From positions 64,859,823 to 64,923,822 of the forward strand of contig CM058239.1 of the NCBI GenBank assembly GCA_030180135.1: a stretch of DNA of 64,000 bases, read 5' to 3'. Positions 22,627 to 32,852 of the stretch are shown here, piece after piece. A program made the translations under genes and the position numbers. The DNA comes from Orychophragmus violaceus (lineage: Eukaryota; Streptophyta; Magnoliopsida; Brassicales; Brassicaceae). Within the stretch, counting starts at the first letter, position 1. Each line of letters begins with the position of its first letter. Under the pieces are notes generated by a model that ran no database searches, was not told the origin of the DNA, and saw nothing but the letters and a program-made list of their open reading frames with translations.

Positions 22627-23651
22627 GTCTCTCGGGTTCGGTCTCGTGTTCGCGTCACATCGTCCATCTTCTCATGTACCACAACAACAACACAACACTG
22701 GAGTGGTTAGATCTTTTTCTAACTTACTTCTGACATCACTTTCTTATAGAGATATTGTTATCTAGTCATGTACCCAACGGTCACACATGGCTAGGTAACA
22801 ATACCTTATAAATCCGCTTATCACAAGATAAGTTTCCTATCAAATCTACTAATGCAGTAATGCTTACCGTCCAACTAACAACTTAACGAAATGATTAATG
22901 CATTGATCCAAAATGACAAGTACCAAATTAATGATTCCTCACTAGCGATCTACCAACCTAGCGATCAAACAAATGCACTTCGAACAACCTAGCGATCAAA
23001 CAAATGCAACACTAACAATCTTAACGATCAAACAATTCATTTCTATTAACCTAACGATCACGCAGATGTAATGCTACCAACCTAACGATCAAATGAATGT
23101 AGACCTAGCAGTCCTAACGATCAAACCAACACAATGCATCAATGCTAAACAGAACATGCTAACACTCTAACGATTAATCAGATGCAGCAATTCAAAATTA
23201 CAAACTAGCAATCTAGCGAATAAGCAATGCATCAATCACACACGCAATCAAACATTCCTAAAATCAAACAACATCACACAAACAAGAAATCAATCAATCA
23301 ATTGGCTCATCCTCACGAAAATGTTAATGCGGTCGTCTCATGGATCCTGGTGAGTGATCGCTTGTTCCGACCATCATTTGTTTTCACATCGTAATTGTAT
23401 TGCATTCACAAACCATCATATGCATGCAATAGAACTACTTTGTTACTCAAAATGATAAATCGAAATACTCTTCATCCACTACGTACATAAAACATCCACA
23501 TCCATATATAAGAGTTTTAGTACAAAGTTTAGTCAAAGCCTACTACAAGCGGCCACCCATCATACCCAAAAAGAAAACGCCGCTACAAGTCCAAAATCTT
23601 CAGTGACGAATAATAAGCCGATCTATATACAATAAAAAATCAGTTAGAGCC
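22627..23651. other. LARD-like internal region, non-coding, with a degenerate tandem repeat
   Basis: It resumes the element after Copia-3. Between about 22870 and 23250, variants of CCTAACGATCAAACAAATGC recur roughly every 35-45 bp. The rest shows nothing recognisable. Confidence 0.6.
22870..23250. repeat. Imperfect tandem repeat, core CCTARCGATCAAAYAAATG
   Basis: Core copies are legible at about 22961, 22987, 23022, 23050, 23081, 23113 and 23168, with variable spacers. Strong divergence between units suggests an old minisatellite. Confidence 0.6.
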
Positions 23652-24533
23652 CTACTTACCTAACCAAAAACCTCCAACAAGAGTGATACACCCCACAGAG
23701 GTGGCAGTATGGCTCGTGGAAGTATTCACTGGCAGGTGTGCCAGGGGGATGGTGTGGGTGTGCAGAGCAGGTGGATGGCGCTGGAGTGAGCGCTGCACTA
23801 GGGCGCGGTTCGGCGATCGGGAAGATAGGCGCGAGATGCCCGTCGTAGACACAAACGATATAGGTAGCCGGTGGCGGCGCCGGCTGGTACGGCTCGTGGT
23901 AGCTCCGCAAGCGAAGCAAGGGGGATACTGAGACCGCTTCGATGACTGAGGTTCAGGTGACGCAGCCTGAGGGAGTAGATGCTGCTGAGCATCGATGTGC
24001 TGCTCCAGGATATCCGCGAGTAGGCCGGTCTGCTCGGCCAACTGCTCCTCCCACTCGCGATACTGGGACGGGTCGATGGGATCCATCGGGAGATTGAAGT
24101 CCGGAAGTGAGTCCAAAAGGAAGTCACCTGGACTGTACAACTCCGGTCTGGTGGGTACCTCGGGGAGAGGCACCTGCTGCAAGGGCGAGAGAGGAGGTAA
24201 CATTGGCAGTCCACTACCCGATGCTCCGAAGATAGAAAGATATATGACACAAGGGTTGTCAGAATCTGCATCATCCCTGAGAACTGCAGGGAGAGGAGAT
24301 GGAGGTGCCGAAGCGGGTAGTACTGCTGCGGCTGCACCAACAGGAGCACGAAGATGAACTGGGGCTCGGTCTGAAGTACGTGAACCCTCTGCTGAAGGTA
24401 GGGTATGTTGCCCTGGGCTAGCCGGACCGGATCCGACTGACTCACAGTCTCTCATGACGACGACGTCTGTCCACAACACACACACCAAACCCTCCTGGGG
24501 CAGGATGTTGTGGGTCTGCAACCAAAAACACAA
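23652..24533 (-). CDS. Uncharacterised proline-rich ORF of the LARD-like element
   Basis: This is a 293-codon open frame in the sense orientation, about 165 bp after the PBS, where gag would be. A likely internal start is MRDCESVGSG at 24455. The protein has a Pro/Ser/Ala-rich N-half, an acidic segment (LDSLPDFNLPMDPIDPSQY) and then a helix with coiled-coil character (REWEEQLAEQTGLLADILEQ). It ends in a Ser/Arg-rich tail. I see no capsid, zinc-knuckle, protease or other named domain. It could be a diverged gag-like protein or chance coding in GC-rich DNA; an overlapping frame (23798-24445) is also open. Confidence 0.4.
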   Translation of the reverse strand: MCFWLQTHNILPQEGLVCVLWTDVVVMRDCESVGSGPASPGQHTLPSAEGSRTSDRAPVHLRAPVGAAAAVLPASAPPSPLPAVLRDDADSDNPCVIYLSIFGASGSGLPMLPPLSPLQQVPLPEVPTRPELYSPGDFLLDSLPDFNLPMDPIDPSQYREWEEQLAEQTGLLADILEQHIDAQQHLLPQAASPEPQSSKRSQYPPCFACGATTSRTSRRRHRLPISFVSTTGISRLSSRSPNRALVQRSLQRHPPALHTHTIPLAHLPVNTSTSHTATSVGCITLVGGFWLGK

Positions 24534-24694
24534 AAAATTTAGTACAATCCTACTAAAAAATCTAACTTACCCATCCCCCCTCGGGTTTGACGGATGCAAC
24601 TCGGTTTCCTAATGGATGCTTGGTGACTCATTTTGAATCGATAAAACATTGAAAAACTTAGAAAATGCAATTGTTCGAATCCATGACGAACCAT

Positions 24695-24706
24695 GCTCTG
24701 ATACCA
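24695..24706 (-). other. Primer-binding site of the LARD-like element (tRNA-iMet)
   Basis: The minus strand reads TGGTATCAGAGC, five bases from the LTR edge. It establishes orientation and that the 3.4 kb repeat is a true LTR. Confidence 0.8.
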
Positions 24707-24711
24707 CCTTT

Positions 24712-27700
24712 TGTAACGCCCCCTTTCCCGTTATCCGCTGATTGACGAGCTTACCAGTCAACAATCAAACAAAAACATCACCGATCGAACCCGACCAGGC
24801 CAAACGAGAAAAGTTCATCACAATACGAAGCCAGAGACAGTCCGTTTTGAGACAAAGGCTTGCACTATACCGTCCTTGACCCCATTTACCTCGCTTCCAC
24901 AATACAAGGCTTTTCAACCAGTATTGCTTCCACGAGTTGTGTCGGTTCGGACTAAACCAAATATCAGGGAAGCAATTTCATTTCTAAATGTTTTAAGTCT
25001 CTTAAATCATTTAGCCTATTGAAATATTATTCCAAAACAATCGGCAAATCAATATGCGCCATAGAACCGAACCAAAATAAATCCAAACAATATAATCGAA
25101 TCAAACCGCATCCCAAAAGCTATCCAAAACTACACCGAGGACCTTCCACGTCCGTCAAGCTAAGCCCAACCTGAAAACAACAAAAAGAGTCTAATGATTG
25201 ATCTAAGATCACCCAGCGAGTCGGTCCCCTTTAAAAGGCTTCCAAGAATCTAATAAAGATAACCCCCCCCCCCCCAAAAAAAAAACCCAAAATAACAATA
25301 AAAAGAAATAAATAGTTGATCACGTGCCACCATGACGTGATGAGCTCCACAACAAACAAGCATTCTCTAACAATGAAAGAAACACAAAAATCAGGACCAC
25401 TGCGGCACATGATCTCAATCGGACTCGATCTATCTATCGCAAAACAACACTAACACCACTGGGCCCACTATGCGAACTCGGTAACTTCCACGGGAACACT
25501 TAGCTACCGCCATGGTAGCTACAAACTCCCCTCGACTCGTAGACATGAACACGAAGTCCTACAACCTAGGACATTGTTCTTTGTCCATCGATACACAGCG
25601 ACTCGGGCTACCCCTAGATAGCCTAAGCTTCCATGCAGACTGGCCGTAGGACATGACCCCATATTCTCCGGACCACACACCTACCGGCGTCACTCAGTAG
25701 GATAACACCATAACCATAATCACCGCCCGAAGGCACGTGAACCGATCAGGCAACTACCCAAGGATCCAATTGAGTCAAGAGTACCATAACGCTTTCATTC
25801 GACCTGCGGGATCTAACCCACCCTAGAGTCCTGATAACAATAAATAAATCAAGCAGACTCTCTGGGACTCTACACTACAAGCAATACCGACAAGGTCAAA
25901 CATAAATAAGAACACAACCAACGAAACCTAATCTATCCTGCAAGTCCTATTCATCAACCTTCACACTACCAACCTTATCCGGCTCTATACCGGATTAGGT
26001 ATCTAACAAATTTATCCGGTCCTGTGACCGAGGTAAGTATCACACAACATGTCTATCCGGTCCAACATCGGAATAGACCAAACAACACAAACAAGGGATT
26101 ATGCGGCCCAACACCGGAGTAGTCAAACAAACAAGCCTGCACACAATCACACAACATCAAATCCAACAACACACAATCAATTACTTAAGATAACAGGCTT
26201 TTAGTTTCAATCTCATCCTTTAATTCATTTAGTCCGCTACCTTGGGATAACCCCGTAGATGGCTTATTACCAATTAACACCTTTTAATTTATCTTCCTTA
26301 AATATCTTTTAAACTTTTCGATATGTCGGTTTAAGATTAGTAAACTTACTAATATCCCGACATCTCTGTTATTTAATTAAATCAAATTAACCTAATAACC
26401 CCAACTATTAACTATCGTGTATATGCATATAGGTCTTAATCATACCAATCTACATGAATGCATCAATCAATAATCAACCACGGCATAACAAAGTAATGCT
26501 GAGTAACTAACATGCATATAACAACCTAACCAATTCATTAATCAATTCGATATCGATCAAATAACCAATCAACCAAGTTAATCAACAGGCATACAATCCT
26601 AGAACTACGGCTTAAGGTTCTCGGGTCTACATGACCTATACTACATGCATAATTAACCGACGCACAGTGCGATGTAAGTGACGGATGACGGTGTGACGAA
26701 ACTTCGAACCTTCCGAGACCGAATAGCGACTAAACCCGAACCTTCCTGAACCAATAACCGATCCAAATGCAACTCCAAGCTAGAACCGTCCTACACCGAA
26801 GCGTTGACCAACTAAACCGGTGTTGACCAGGCGTTGACTGCTCCTAAACAGCGTTGACTGAGCGTTGACCGTGGGTTGACCAAGCTAAACCGGTTGATCA
26901 AGGCTTGAACATATGTTGACCAAGATTGAACCGGGTTGAACCAACCCTAGCTTTGACCGGGGAGAAGAGTCTGAGTTGACCGGCTGCTCCGGTGACGTTC
27001 CCGGCATTGACAGATGGTGGAGAAGCGTTGACTGGTGGCTAGGAGATTCCTCCGGTGAAGGCTACTCTGGTGAAGTGGCCAGCGATGAGAAAACCGGCAA
27101 GAAAGAGTCACAGCCAGAGGGAGAAACTCACGGTGAGCGATCTTCGACGTTGACCGAGGGCTCCAGCATTGACTGCGGCGGAGCTCTGACGATGATCCGA
27201 CATTTCTGAACTCTGGTTAGAGAGGAGAGACCAGGGGAGTGGATCAGCTGGCAAAGGAGGAGAGGAGAAGCTGAGCAGTGGAGGAGAGATGGCGGAGGTA
27301 GCCGGTGGCGGCTCCAGCAAGATTTCGGCGACGGCGGCAAGAGGAAACCGGCGACGAATGCAGAGGAGGTGGAGGGGATCTCAAATATGTGATTGGTTTT
27401 ATGAGATCAAGCTTGGTTCTGGAAATATTTGGATAACTTGCAACTCAAGGTATGAAGAACACCATGAGGTTTCTTGAAGATCTTCAAAGAGAAGATGAAT
27501 GTGGTTTAATTTTGTTGAAGATGGATAGAGAGGGAGAGATGGAGCTCGTGGGTGGTGAGAGGAGAGAGGCTGGAGAGAGTTTTTGAGTGGTTTTTGGTGA
27601 GATAGAGTGAATGATAGTGAAGTGAGTTGATTAGATGCAAAACATGCAATGAATCAAAATTAATTCATTGAACCCAGAAGAGGGTATGTGGCGCCAGCTG

Positions 27701-28136
27701 AGAAAGATATAAGGCCACTTGTCACCCTGGGGAACAATCTGAGATTCTATTCATTGAATCTCCAATCCATAAATCCTCCATTCTCCGATTAACTCCGTTC
27801 GGTCCAAAATAGCCAAATCCGTTTTACTTTTCTAAAAACCATGTAGCTTCTGAAATAAATCTTCCAATATTATTTTAAAAATCACTAGGCTCCATAAGAG
27901 TCATTTAACAAGTCGTTTCACCTCATTCGGACTCCCGTAGCTCCCGTACCAAATTTTACAAGTTCTATCGGTTTTATCGGTTTCTATCATGATAGTCCGT
28001 AAAACTCTTTTTAAAAGTCCAATTCCACTACTTCTAGTCTTCTAAATGACTTATTTAATTAAAAAGAGAATCATTTTGCCCTCTAAGCTTCCGTCTCGCA
28101 TTTTGGTAAAATTACCAAAATGCCTCTCAAGTCTTG
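24712..28136 (-). mobile_element. 5' LTR of the LARD-like element
   Basis: It begins TGTAACGCCCCC and aligns along its length with 11471-14980. It holds a C13/A10 homopolymer junction at about 25263-25285 that is absent from the other copy. Like its partner it has no coding signature. Confidence 0.75.
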
Positions 28137-28330
28137 ATCTTCTGGCCTTCATAAACTCCCATTCATTATCCGTCCTTAGAGTCTTGATCTTCTGACCTAA
28201 CTCTCCTTCCACGGTGATCTTGATTCTTGAAACCTTGAAAATACTTTAGACTTTTCCTTCACAAAGTTTACCCAAGTGTACCGTGAGAAATCATCAACGA
28301 ATAGCAGCATGTAGAAAAACCCGGAATAGA
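28137..28330 (-). pseudogene. pol: Copia-2 integrase, N-terminal half of catalytic core
   Basis: The minus strand reads VDDFSRYTWVNFVKEKS, then after one frameshift VEGELGQKIKTLRTDNEWEF, the second catalytic Asp being in RTDN. The next block of the domain is found at 11470-10982, across the LARD-like insertion. Confidence 0.8.
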
Positions 28331-28663
28331 AGGATGTTCTTGTCGGACCCATCAAATCTCTATGGATCCTTTCCAAAGTAGCACCGCATCGTGCGGTAGA
28401 ATTTTCAAATGAAAGTTTGTATGATTTTCCATACTAACAACCTTCACAAAGTTTTCCTTCATATTGAATCTTCAACTTCAGGAGCCCATTAACTAAATCC
28501 TTATTCACAATGACCTTGAGCTTAGTCATTTTTATATGACCAAGCCTAGCAATCCATATGAAGGCATTATCATTGGTGCTCATCTTTTGAACATATGAGT
28601 TAGAAGCTGATAAAACATATAGATCTTTGACTCGTGCCCATGTATGATCCACATCCACCTTTA
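28331..28663 (-). pseudogene. pol: Copia-2 pre-integrase and integrase zinc-binding region
   Basis: Frame 28434-28658 reads NDNAFIWIARLGHIKMTKLK (HxxxH motif; the usual first His is Ile or Ala here) and ends KIQYEGKLCEGC. This is the GAG_pre-integrase/HHCC region of copia. A stop follows and the next part (28331-28433) is readable only in fragments. Upstream, gag and protease are deleted and LTR sequence follows directly. Confidence 0.75.
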
Positions 28664-28784
28664 ATGATCTCTAATGATATTTTAGAGAAATTCTAGAACT
28701 TGAGCTACTTTGGATTTAGTCCAATAAAAATAATTGGATTATGAACCCATTATTAAGCTTGATCCAAAATCATGTTTAACTTCA
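28664..28784 (-). mobile_element. 5' LTR remnant of Copia-2
   Basis: The first 121 bp (U3 side) of the LTR match 9073-9195 with scattered differences. The rest of the 5' LTR, the PBS and gag are lost in one deletion. Confidence 0.75.
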
Positions 28785-28819
28785 GTAGACCTTTGGCTTG
28801 TAATCCTCGCTCAGACCAG
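28785..28819 (-). pseudogene. gag: Copia-1 gag, middle fragment
   Basis: 35 bp that translate on the minus strand to LSGLSEDYKPKV, the conserved copia gag block that follows the segment at 51169 and precedes 8671. It is trapped between Copia-2 and Copia-6. Confidence 0.7.
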
Positions 28820-28824
28820 AAAGT

Positions 28825-29503
28825 TGTTGGGAATGTCCTAAAATCTATTGTACTGACTCTAAGTGTAAGTTGGATTGTCGAGATTAGACAGTCATATAAC
28901 ACTGGGTAATCATAATGCTTTGCTAGAAGCCACTTGTGATCAATAAGTTTAGAACTTATTGCTAGTGTTGTATGATCCTACAGGGTCACACACCTAAGCA
29001 AACTGGACATAGAATAAGAGGTTGATCATTAATGTAATGATCTGATAAATGCATATTTGATATGCATTCAATATCGAGTTTCTGAGGCAGTGTCGATCGA
29101 CACAGCATGTGCATCGATCGACACAAATCGCGAATGACCCGATTAACTTCGGTTTGATCGTTGGTTAATCAGGTCGTGGTATAAGTCAACATATATAAGA
29201 TATATGGTCGACTTTTACACTTAATCTAACCTAATTCACAGCCACCAAAAGAAACAGAAAACCTCTTGAGAGATCTGATCTCTGACGGCACTAGCATCCT
29301 AGCTGTTCAGTTTGTGTGCGTGTGGATACCAGAGGCGAAGTATTTGAGGCGTTCAAGGATCTCGATTACTTGCAAACCTTCCGCTGCCAATCTCCAGGTA
29401 ACTTCGAGATCTATAGATTCAATATACATGAACCCTAGATCTTAGGGAATGGAATTTATACCTAGGGTTGCTAATCTGATTAGAATTGCTAGAAATTCCA
29501 ACA
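28825..29503 (+). mobile_element. 5' LTR of Copia-6
   Basis: TGTTGGGAATGTCC...AAATTCCAACA. A TATATAA box lies at 29192-29198. A palindrome dimer at 29090-29124 lies about 70 bp upstream of the TATA box, in U3. Confidence 0.9.
29090..29124. repeat. Palindrome dimer in the 5' LTR of Copia-6
   Basis: Units at 29090-29103 (perfect GTGTCGATCGACAC) and 29111-29124 (GCATCGATCGACAC), 21 bp period, followed by AAATCGCGAATGA. Position upstream of the TATA box suggests a cis-regulatory role, which is inference. Confidence 0.9.
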
Positions 29504-29504
29504 G

Positions 29505-29517
29505 TGGTATCAGAGCC
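29505..29517 (+). other. Copia-6 primer-binding site (tRNA-iMet)
   Basis: TGGTATCAGAGCC one base after the LTR. Confidence 0.9.
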
Positions 29518-30621
29518 TTAGGGTTTTATTGAATCAGTAGCATGTTGATTAGATTAGTTGAATCTGAACCTCTGTATAGTTGATACAAGCAAGCTAAAAC
29601 TCGTTTTAATCAAAGTAATCTAGTTTAGGTTTTTTGCTTGAAAAACGATTAGGGTTCATCGCCCTGTGTCGATCGATGCAAATCCGGTATCGATCGACAC
29701 ATAAGGATGACCCGAATAAAACTTGGGTTTAACCTAACTGTGACGATCGACACAAGAGTTGTGTCGGTGGACACAGACCTTACGGTCAGGATAATTGGTC
29801 CAATTGGATTGGACCAATTATCTAGCTTGGTTAAACCGCTAAAACGGTTTATTGCGATTGAGCTGATAAGGTTAGCATCGACCGACACTAACGTAGTGTC
29901 GATCGACACTAATGTAGTGTCGATCGACACAGACCGGTTATCATAAAACCGGATCAATTGGATTGATCGGTCATCGCAAATTGGTTTTGGTTAATCTGCA
30001 TCGATCGACACTAAAGTAGTGTCGGTCGACACAAGATCCGCTGATTTAGGTTATTGAACCTGAAATCACAGAACCAAACCAAGATAAATCAATTAATTAG
30101 AAGAATTAAAACATATTAAAACTGAACGTTTTAAAGGTTCTGTTCCTTAAACTAAATATCAAGTAATCCTTGATGTCTTCCCGATCTTGTCAACTGTTAA
30201 GACTCGTTTCATTGTGCGATAGATTTGCAGTGCAAGATGTCCACAATTACATGAGTAAGACAGGAGGTAATCGTGTTGATGGACTTGCAGTGCAAGACAT
30301 CAACAATTACATGACTTAAGAGATTGGTTTACTTGACTGGGCCATCAAAATCGTTTTGGGCTTAGAGACATCAGGTGGATTGGACATTAGATGTCAATCC
30401 ACAACCAAGAGTTATATTGGATATAACTAGCAAAGTTGTTGCTTACCTAGATAGCTAAAATTTGGGTAATAGCCAGTGGCTCACTCAAGTTTAGTGAAGT
30501 ATGGGTCTTGGATCATTATATTCATTTGAGGAAACATTGTTTGAATATATTGCGAGTCTTCTTAATAGTTAAGATTTCTCATTTCTTGAACATCATAACT
30601 AAACCTCCCTTGTTTTCAGCT
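29518..30621 (+). other. Copia-6 5' leader with a palindrome field
   Basis: Non-coding leader. The PBS-proximal half (29666-30032) holds nine palindrome units. The gag-proximal part (about 30070-30621) resembles the leaders of Copia-3/4/5. Open frames here are simply the palindromes translated (SIDT repeats). Confidence 0.75.
29666..30032. repeat. Four palindrome arrays in the Copia-6 leader
   Basis: A dimer lies at 29666-29679/29687-29700. A second lies at 29740-29753/29761-29774. A trimer lies at 29875-29888/29896-29909/29917-29930. A last dimer lies at 29998-30011/30019-30032. All within-array periods are exactly 21 bp. Units are GTGTCGATCGACAC with one to three changes; 29896 and 29917 are perfect. 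Confidence 0.9.
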
Positions 30622-31369
30622 ATGTCTAGCGCAAACCATCATAACAATTTCTCCCTGCGATCCGTCCTTGAGAATGACAAGTTAAATGGATCCAACTTTC
30701 TTGAATGGTATCGGAACTTGAGAATTGTTCTCAAACAGGAGAAAAAGGACTATGTCCTTGAGAAAGTTCTCCCTAAGAAGTACCGAGTCAATGCCTGGCA
30801 GTCAGAAAAGGATGCTTGGGATAAGCATTCCAATGATGTGGTCGATGTGTGTTGTCTCATGTTGGCTACCATGAACTCGGATTTGCAGAAGCAATTCGAG
30901 AACGTGGAGTCGCCAATAGATATGATCACTAACCTGAAAAGTATGTTTCAGGAGAAGGCACAAACTCAGAGATACCAGACGGTTAAGTCTCTAATTGAGT
31001 GCAAGCTACCAAAGGACGTACCAGTTAGTCCTCATGTCATTAAGATGATGGGTTATATTGATAACCTGGGGAAACTGGATTGTCCCATTAGCCAAGAGTT
31101 GGCTACTGACATCATTTTGCAGTCACTGCCGTCAAGCTATGATCAGTTTGTTATGAACTATAACATGAACAACTTGACAAAGTCTTTGACTGAGTTGCAT
31201 AGGATGCTCAAGACTGCAGAACCTAACATCAAGAAGGACACCCCAAATGTCCTTATGGTACAAAAGGGTAACAGGTTTAAGAAACTTGGTAAGAACAAAG
31301 GTAATGGCAAGACGAGCTCGATTGTGAATCAAAGCAAGTCTAACCATGCTCCTAAGGTTAATCATGGTC
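30622..31369 (+). pseudogene. gag: Copia-6 gag (open until Copia-4 insertion)
   Basis: It starts at ATG 30622 (MSSANHHNNFSLRS), in the same context as the other family members; a longer frame from 30508 is just leader. LNGSNFLEWYRNLRIVLKQE and LATMNSDLQKQFENVESP are family gag blocks. Coding is uninterrupted to the CTTCT duplication at 31370. It resumes after 38970 as KDDKCHYYNGYGHLKRH, a zinc knuckle whose second Cys is Tyr and whose last Cys codon has become a stop. Gag is therefore complete but for a damaged RNA-binding knuckle. Confidence 0.85.
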
Positions 31370-31374
31370 CTTCT

Positions 31375-32020
31375 TGTAGGATTATGTGTGTTCATGGTGT
31401 AATTGTCAGATTACAGCCTAGCACATAATTATCTAGGATCTAGGTGATTTGCAGTTGAATCATACAGATCAGGATCATTACCTCTTTTAGAGTGCAGCGG
31501 ATTGATTGGTAATGTCGAGATCACTCAGAGCAGATGATTACCGGCTCCTCCTTGGTATCCACACGCTTACAAGCTACTGGATCAGGCTGCTAGACCAAGC
31601 TGGAATGAATCAGAGAGAGAGAGGACGGCTCAGCTGAAATCGCAGATGGAGTTGTAAATCAGCCCTAGGCGCCATTCCTCTTCCTTATATGGGCCCAAGT
31701 TATTAAACTAATGGCCTATTAGGATTTTGGGCCCAAGACACAAATCAGACAAAAGCCTGTATTTTGTCTGGCCCAATTCTCTGTACAAATACAGTAAATG
31801 CCTTGCATCTTACCGTATTAATTCCTTGTTAACTTTCCCGTTAGCTATGGTGTGTGACCCTTAGGGATCATACAATACTGGTAATAAGTCCTAAACTTAT
31901 AGATCAAGAGCGGACTCTAGCAAGTCATCATGATCACCCAGTATTTATGACTTATGTCTGATCTCGACACTTATCATACTTTCTAGAGATAGTACGGTAG
32001 ATTTCAGGACATTCCCAACA
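31375..32020 (-). mobile_element. 3' LTR of Copia-4
   Basis: TGTAGGATTATGTG...GGACATTCCCAACA, followed by the minus-strand polypurine tract GTGGGAGAT. Confidence 0.9.
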
Positions 32021-32852
32021 ATCTCCCACTTGTACTGGAATCCTACATTCCCTAATCCTTTTGTCTCAATATCTCGATCTGGCATAAGGCAAGATGCGTG
32101 TCATCCTTATATAGCCAGACCATGTTCATCGGACCAGATTTGATACTGACAATGCAAACGACTTGGGCAAGTCCGTTTGGGAGTGGCCACTCTCTTACCA
32201 GCTATCAAGTCTCCGATTGGCCTAGAGATATTACCTCCGTTAAACGGCAGGGACAAATCCCATCTTGTTCCATCACTATGAACTACACACTTCATAATAC
32301 ACCCAACCAAGGTCCTTATAGCTCCCAGTTACGAAACAGCGTTAGACAATGATCAAAGCGCATCAATCCATGTGCAGCCACATGCATGCGAACTCAGGTC
32401 TAAGGACTATACTCTATAGTAGTATATGAGAACCTCTTATGACACAGATATTAATATCTTGTAGAGTTCTCATCAGCGGGCCATGTCCGGTCATATGCTC
32501 CCCTACATATACCTATGTGTCGACTTTGATGCCGCGCATCTATGACCCCTCGAAACTTGGTCATAAGTCTCAACACAATCTAGTCTCAAGTGGTTGTTGG
32601 TGTTCCAATTTCAACAACCTTCGACTATGGACACTATGATTTATGTCATTTCGTTAAATATGGGGTTTCAGGATCAAGTCTACTCATGTACTTCGATGGC
32701 CCATATATAATGACATGAATCATTTTGGAACGATTATTTTATATCACAGTTAAAAATAATCCAGAAATAAAATTTCATTAACATTAAAATGTTTACATGA
32801 ACCAATCAAAATAACTAAAATAAAGCCCTCACAACTCCCACTCAAAAAGAGA
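32021..32852 (-). other. Long 3'UTR of Copia-4
   Basis: About 830 bp from the pol stop to the LTR. A single polypurine tract is present; the 43-bp duplication of Copia-3/5 is absent. An antisense 84-codon frame at 32098-32352 and a sense 67-codon frame at 32107-32310 are kept in Copia-3 and Copia-5 as well. Confidence 0.75.

Larger units (their letters stand above)
11471..28136 (-). mobile_element. LARD-like large-LTR retrotransposon without pol, inserted in Copia-2 integrase
   Basis: Two long direct repeats of about 3.5 kb (11471-14980 and 24712-28136) flank about 2.5 kb of own internal sequence plus Copia-3. A tRNA-iMet PBS lies beside the right repeat, so the element is minus-strand. No reverse transcriptase, integrase or protease is found in either the LTRs or the internal parts. 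Long LTRs around a pol-less interior fit the large retrotransposon derivative (LARD) type, or a deleted gypsy element. The right outer edge is blurred: a 15-base word of the Copia-2 integrase (AGTCTTGATCTTCTG) recurs there, suggesting a rearranged junction. Confidence 0.65.
8672..28784 (-). mobile_element. Copia-2: minus-strand Ty1/copia element inserted in Copia-1 gag
   Basis: The 3' LTR (8672-9195), RNase H and RT (9302-10672) and part of integrase (10982-11470) lie left. After a 16.7 kb insertion, the rest of integrase, a pre-integrase domain and an LTR remnant lie at 28137-28784. The two integrase halves are contiguous in the family order, so the LARD-like element lies inside this one. 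Gag and protease are deleted. I could not match a clean 5-bp target duplication at its edges. Confidence 0.75.

Noticed and set aside
22870..23250. CRISPR-like array
   Set aside because: Units are degenerate, spacing is irregular, no cas genes are present and the context is a plant retroelement.
25263..25285. C13A10 homopolymer as a functional element
   Set aside because: Absent from the partner LTR, which reads CCCGCCCCAATACCC; most simply local slippage or a sequencing artefact.
29707..29946. Open frame with repeated SIDT/VDT peptide motif
   Set aside because: The peptide repeat is the in-frame translation of the GTGTCGATCGACAC palindromes in the leader; both strands give similar repeats. 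No start context or domain supports a protein.
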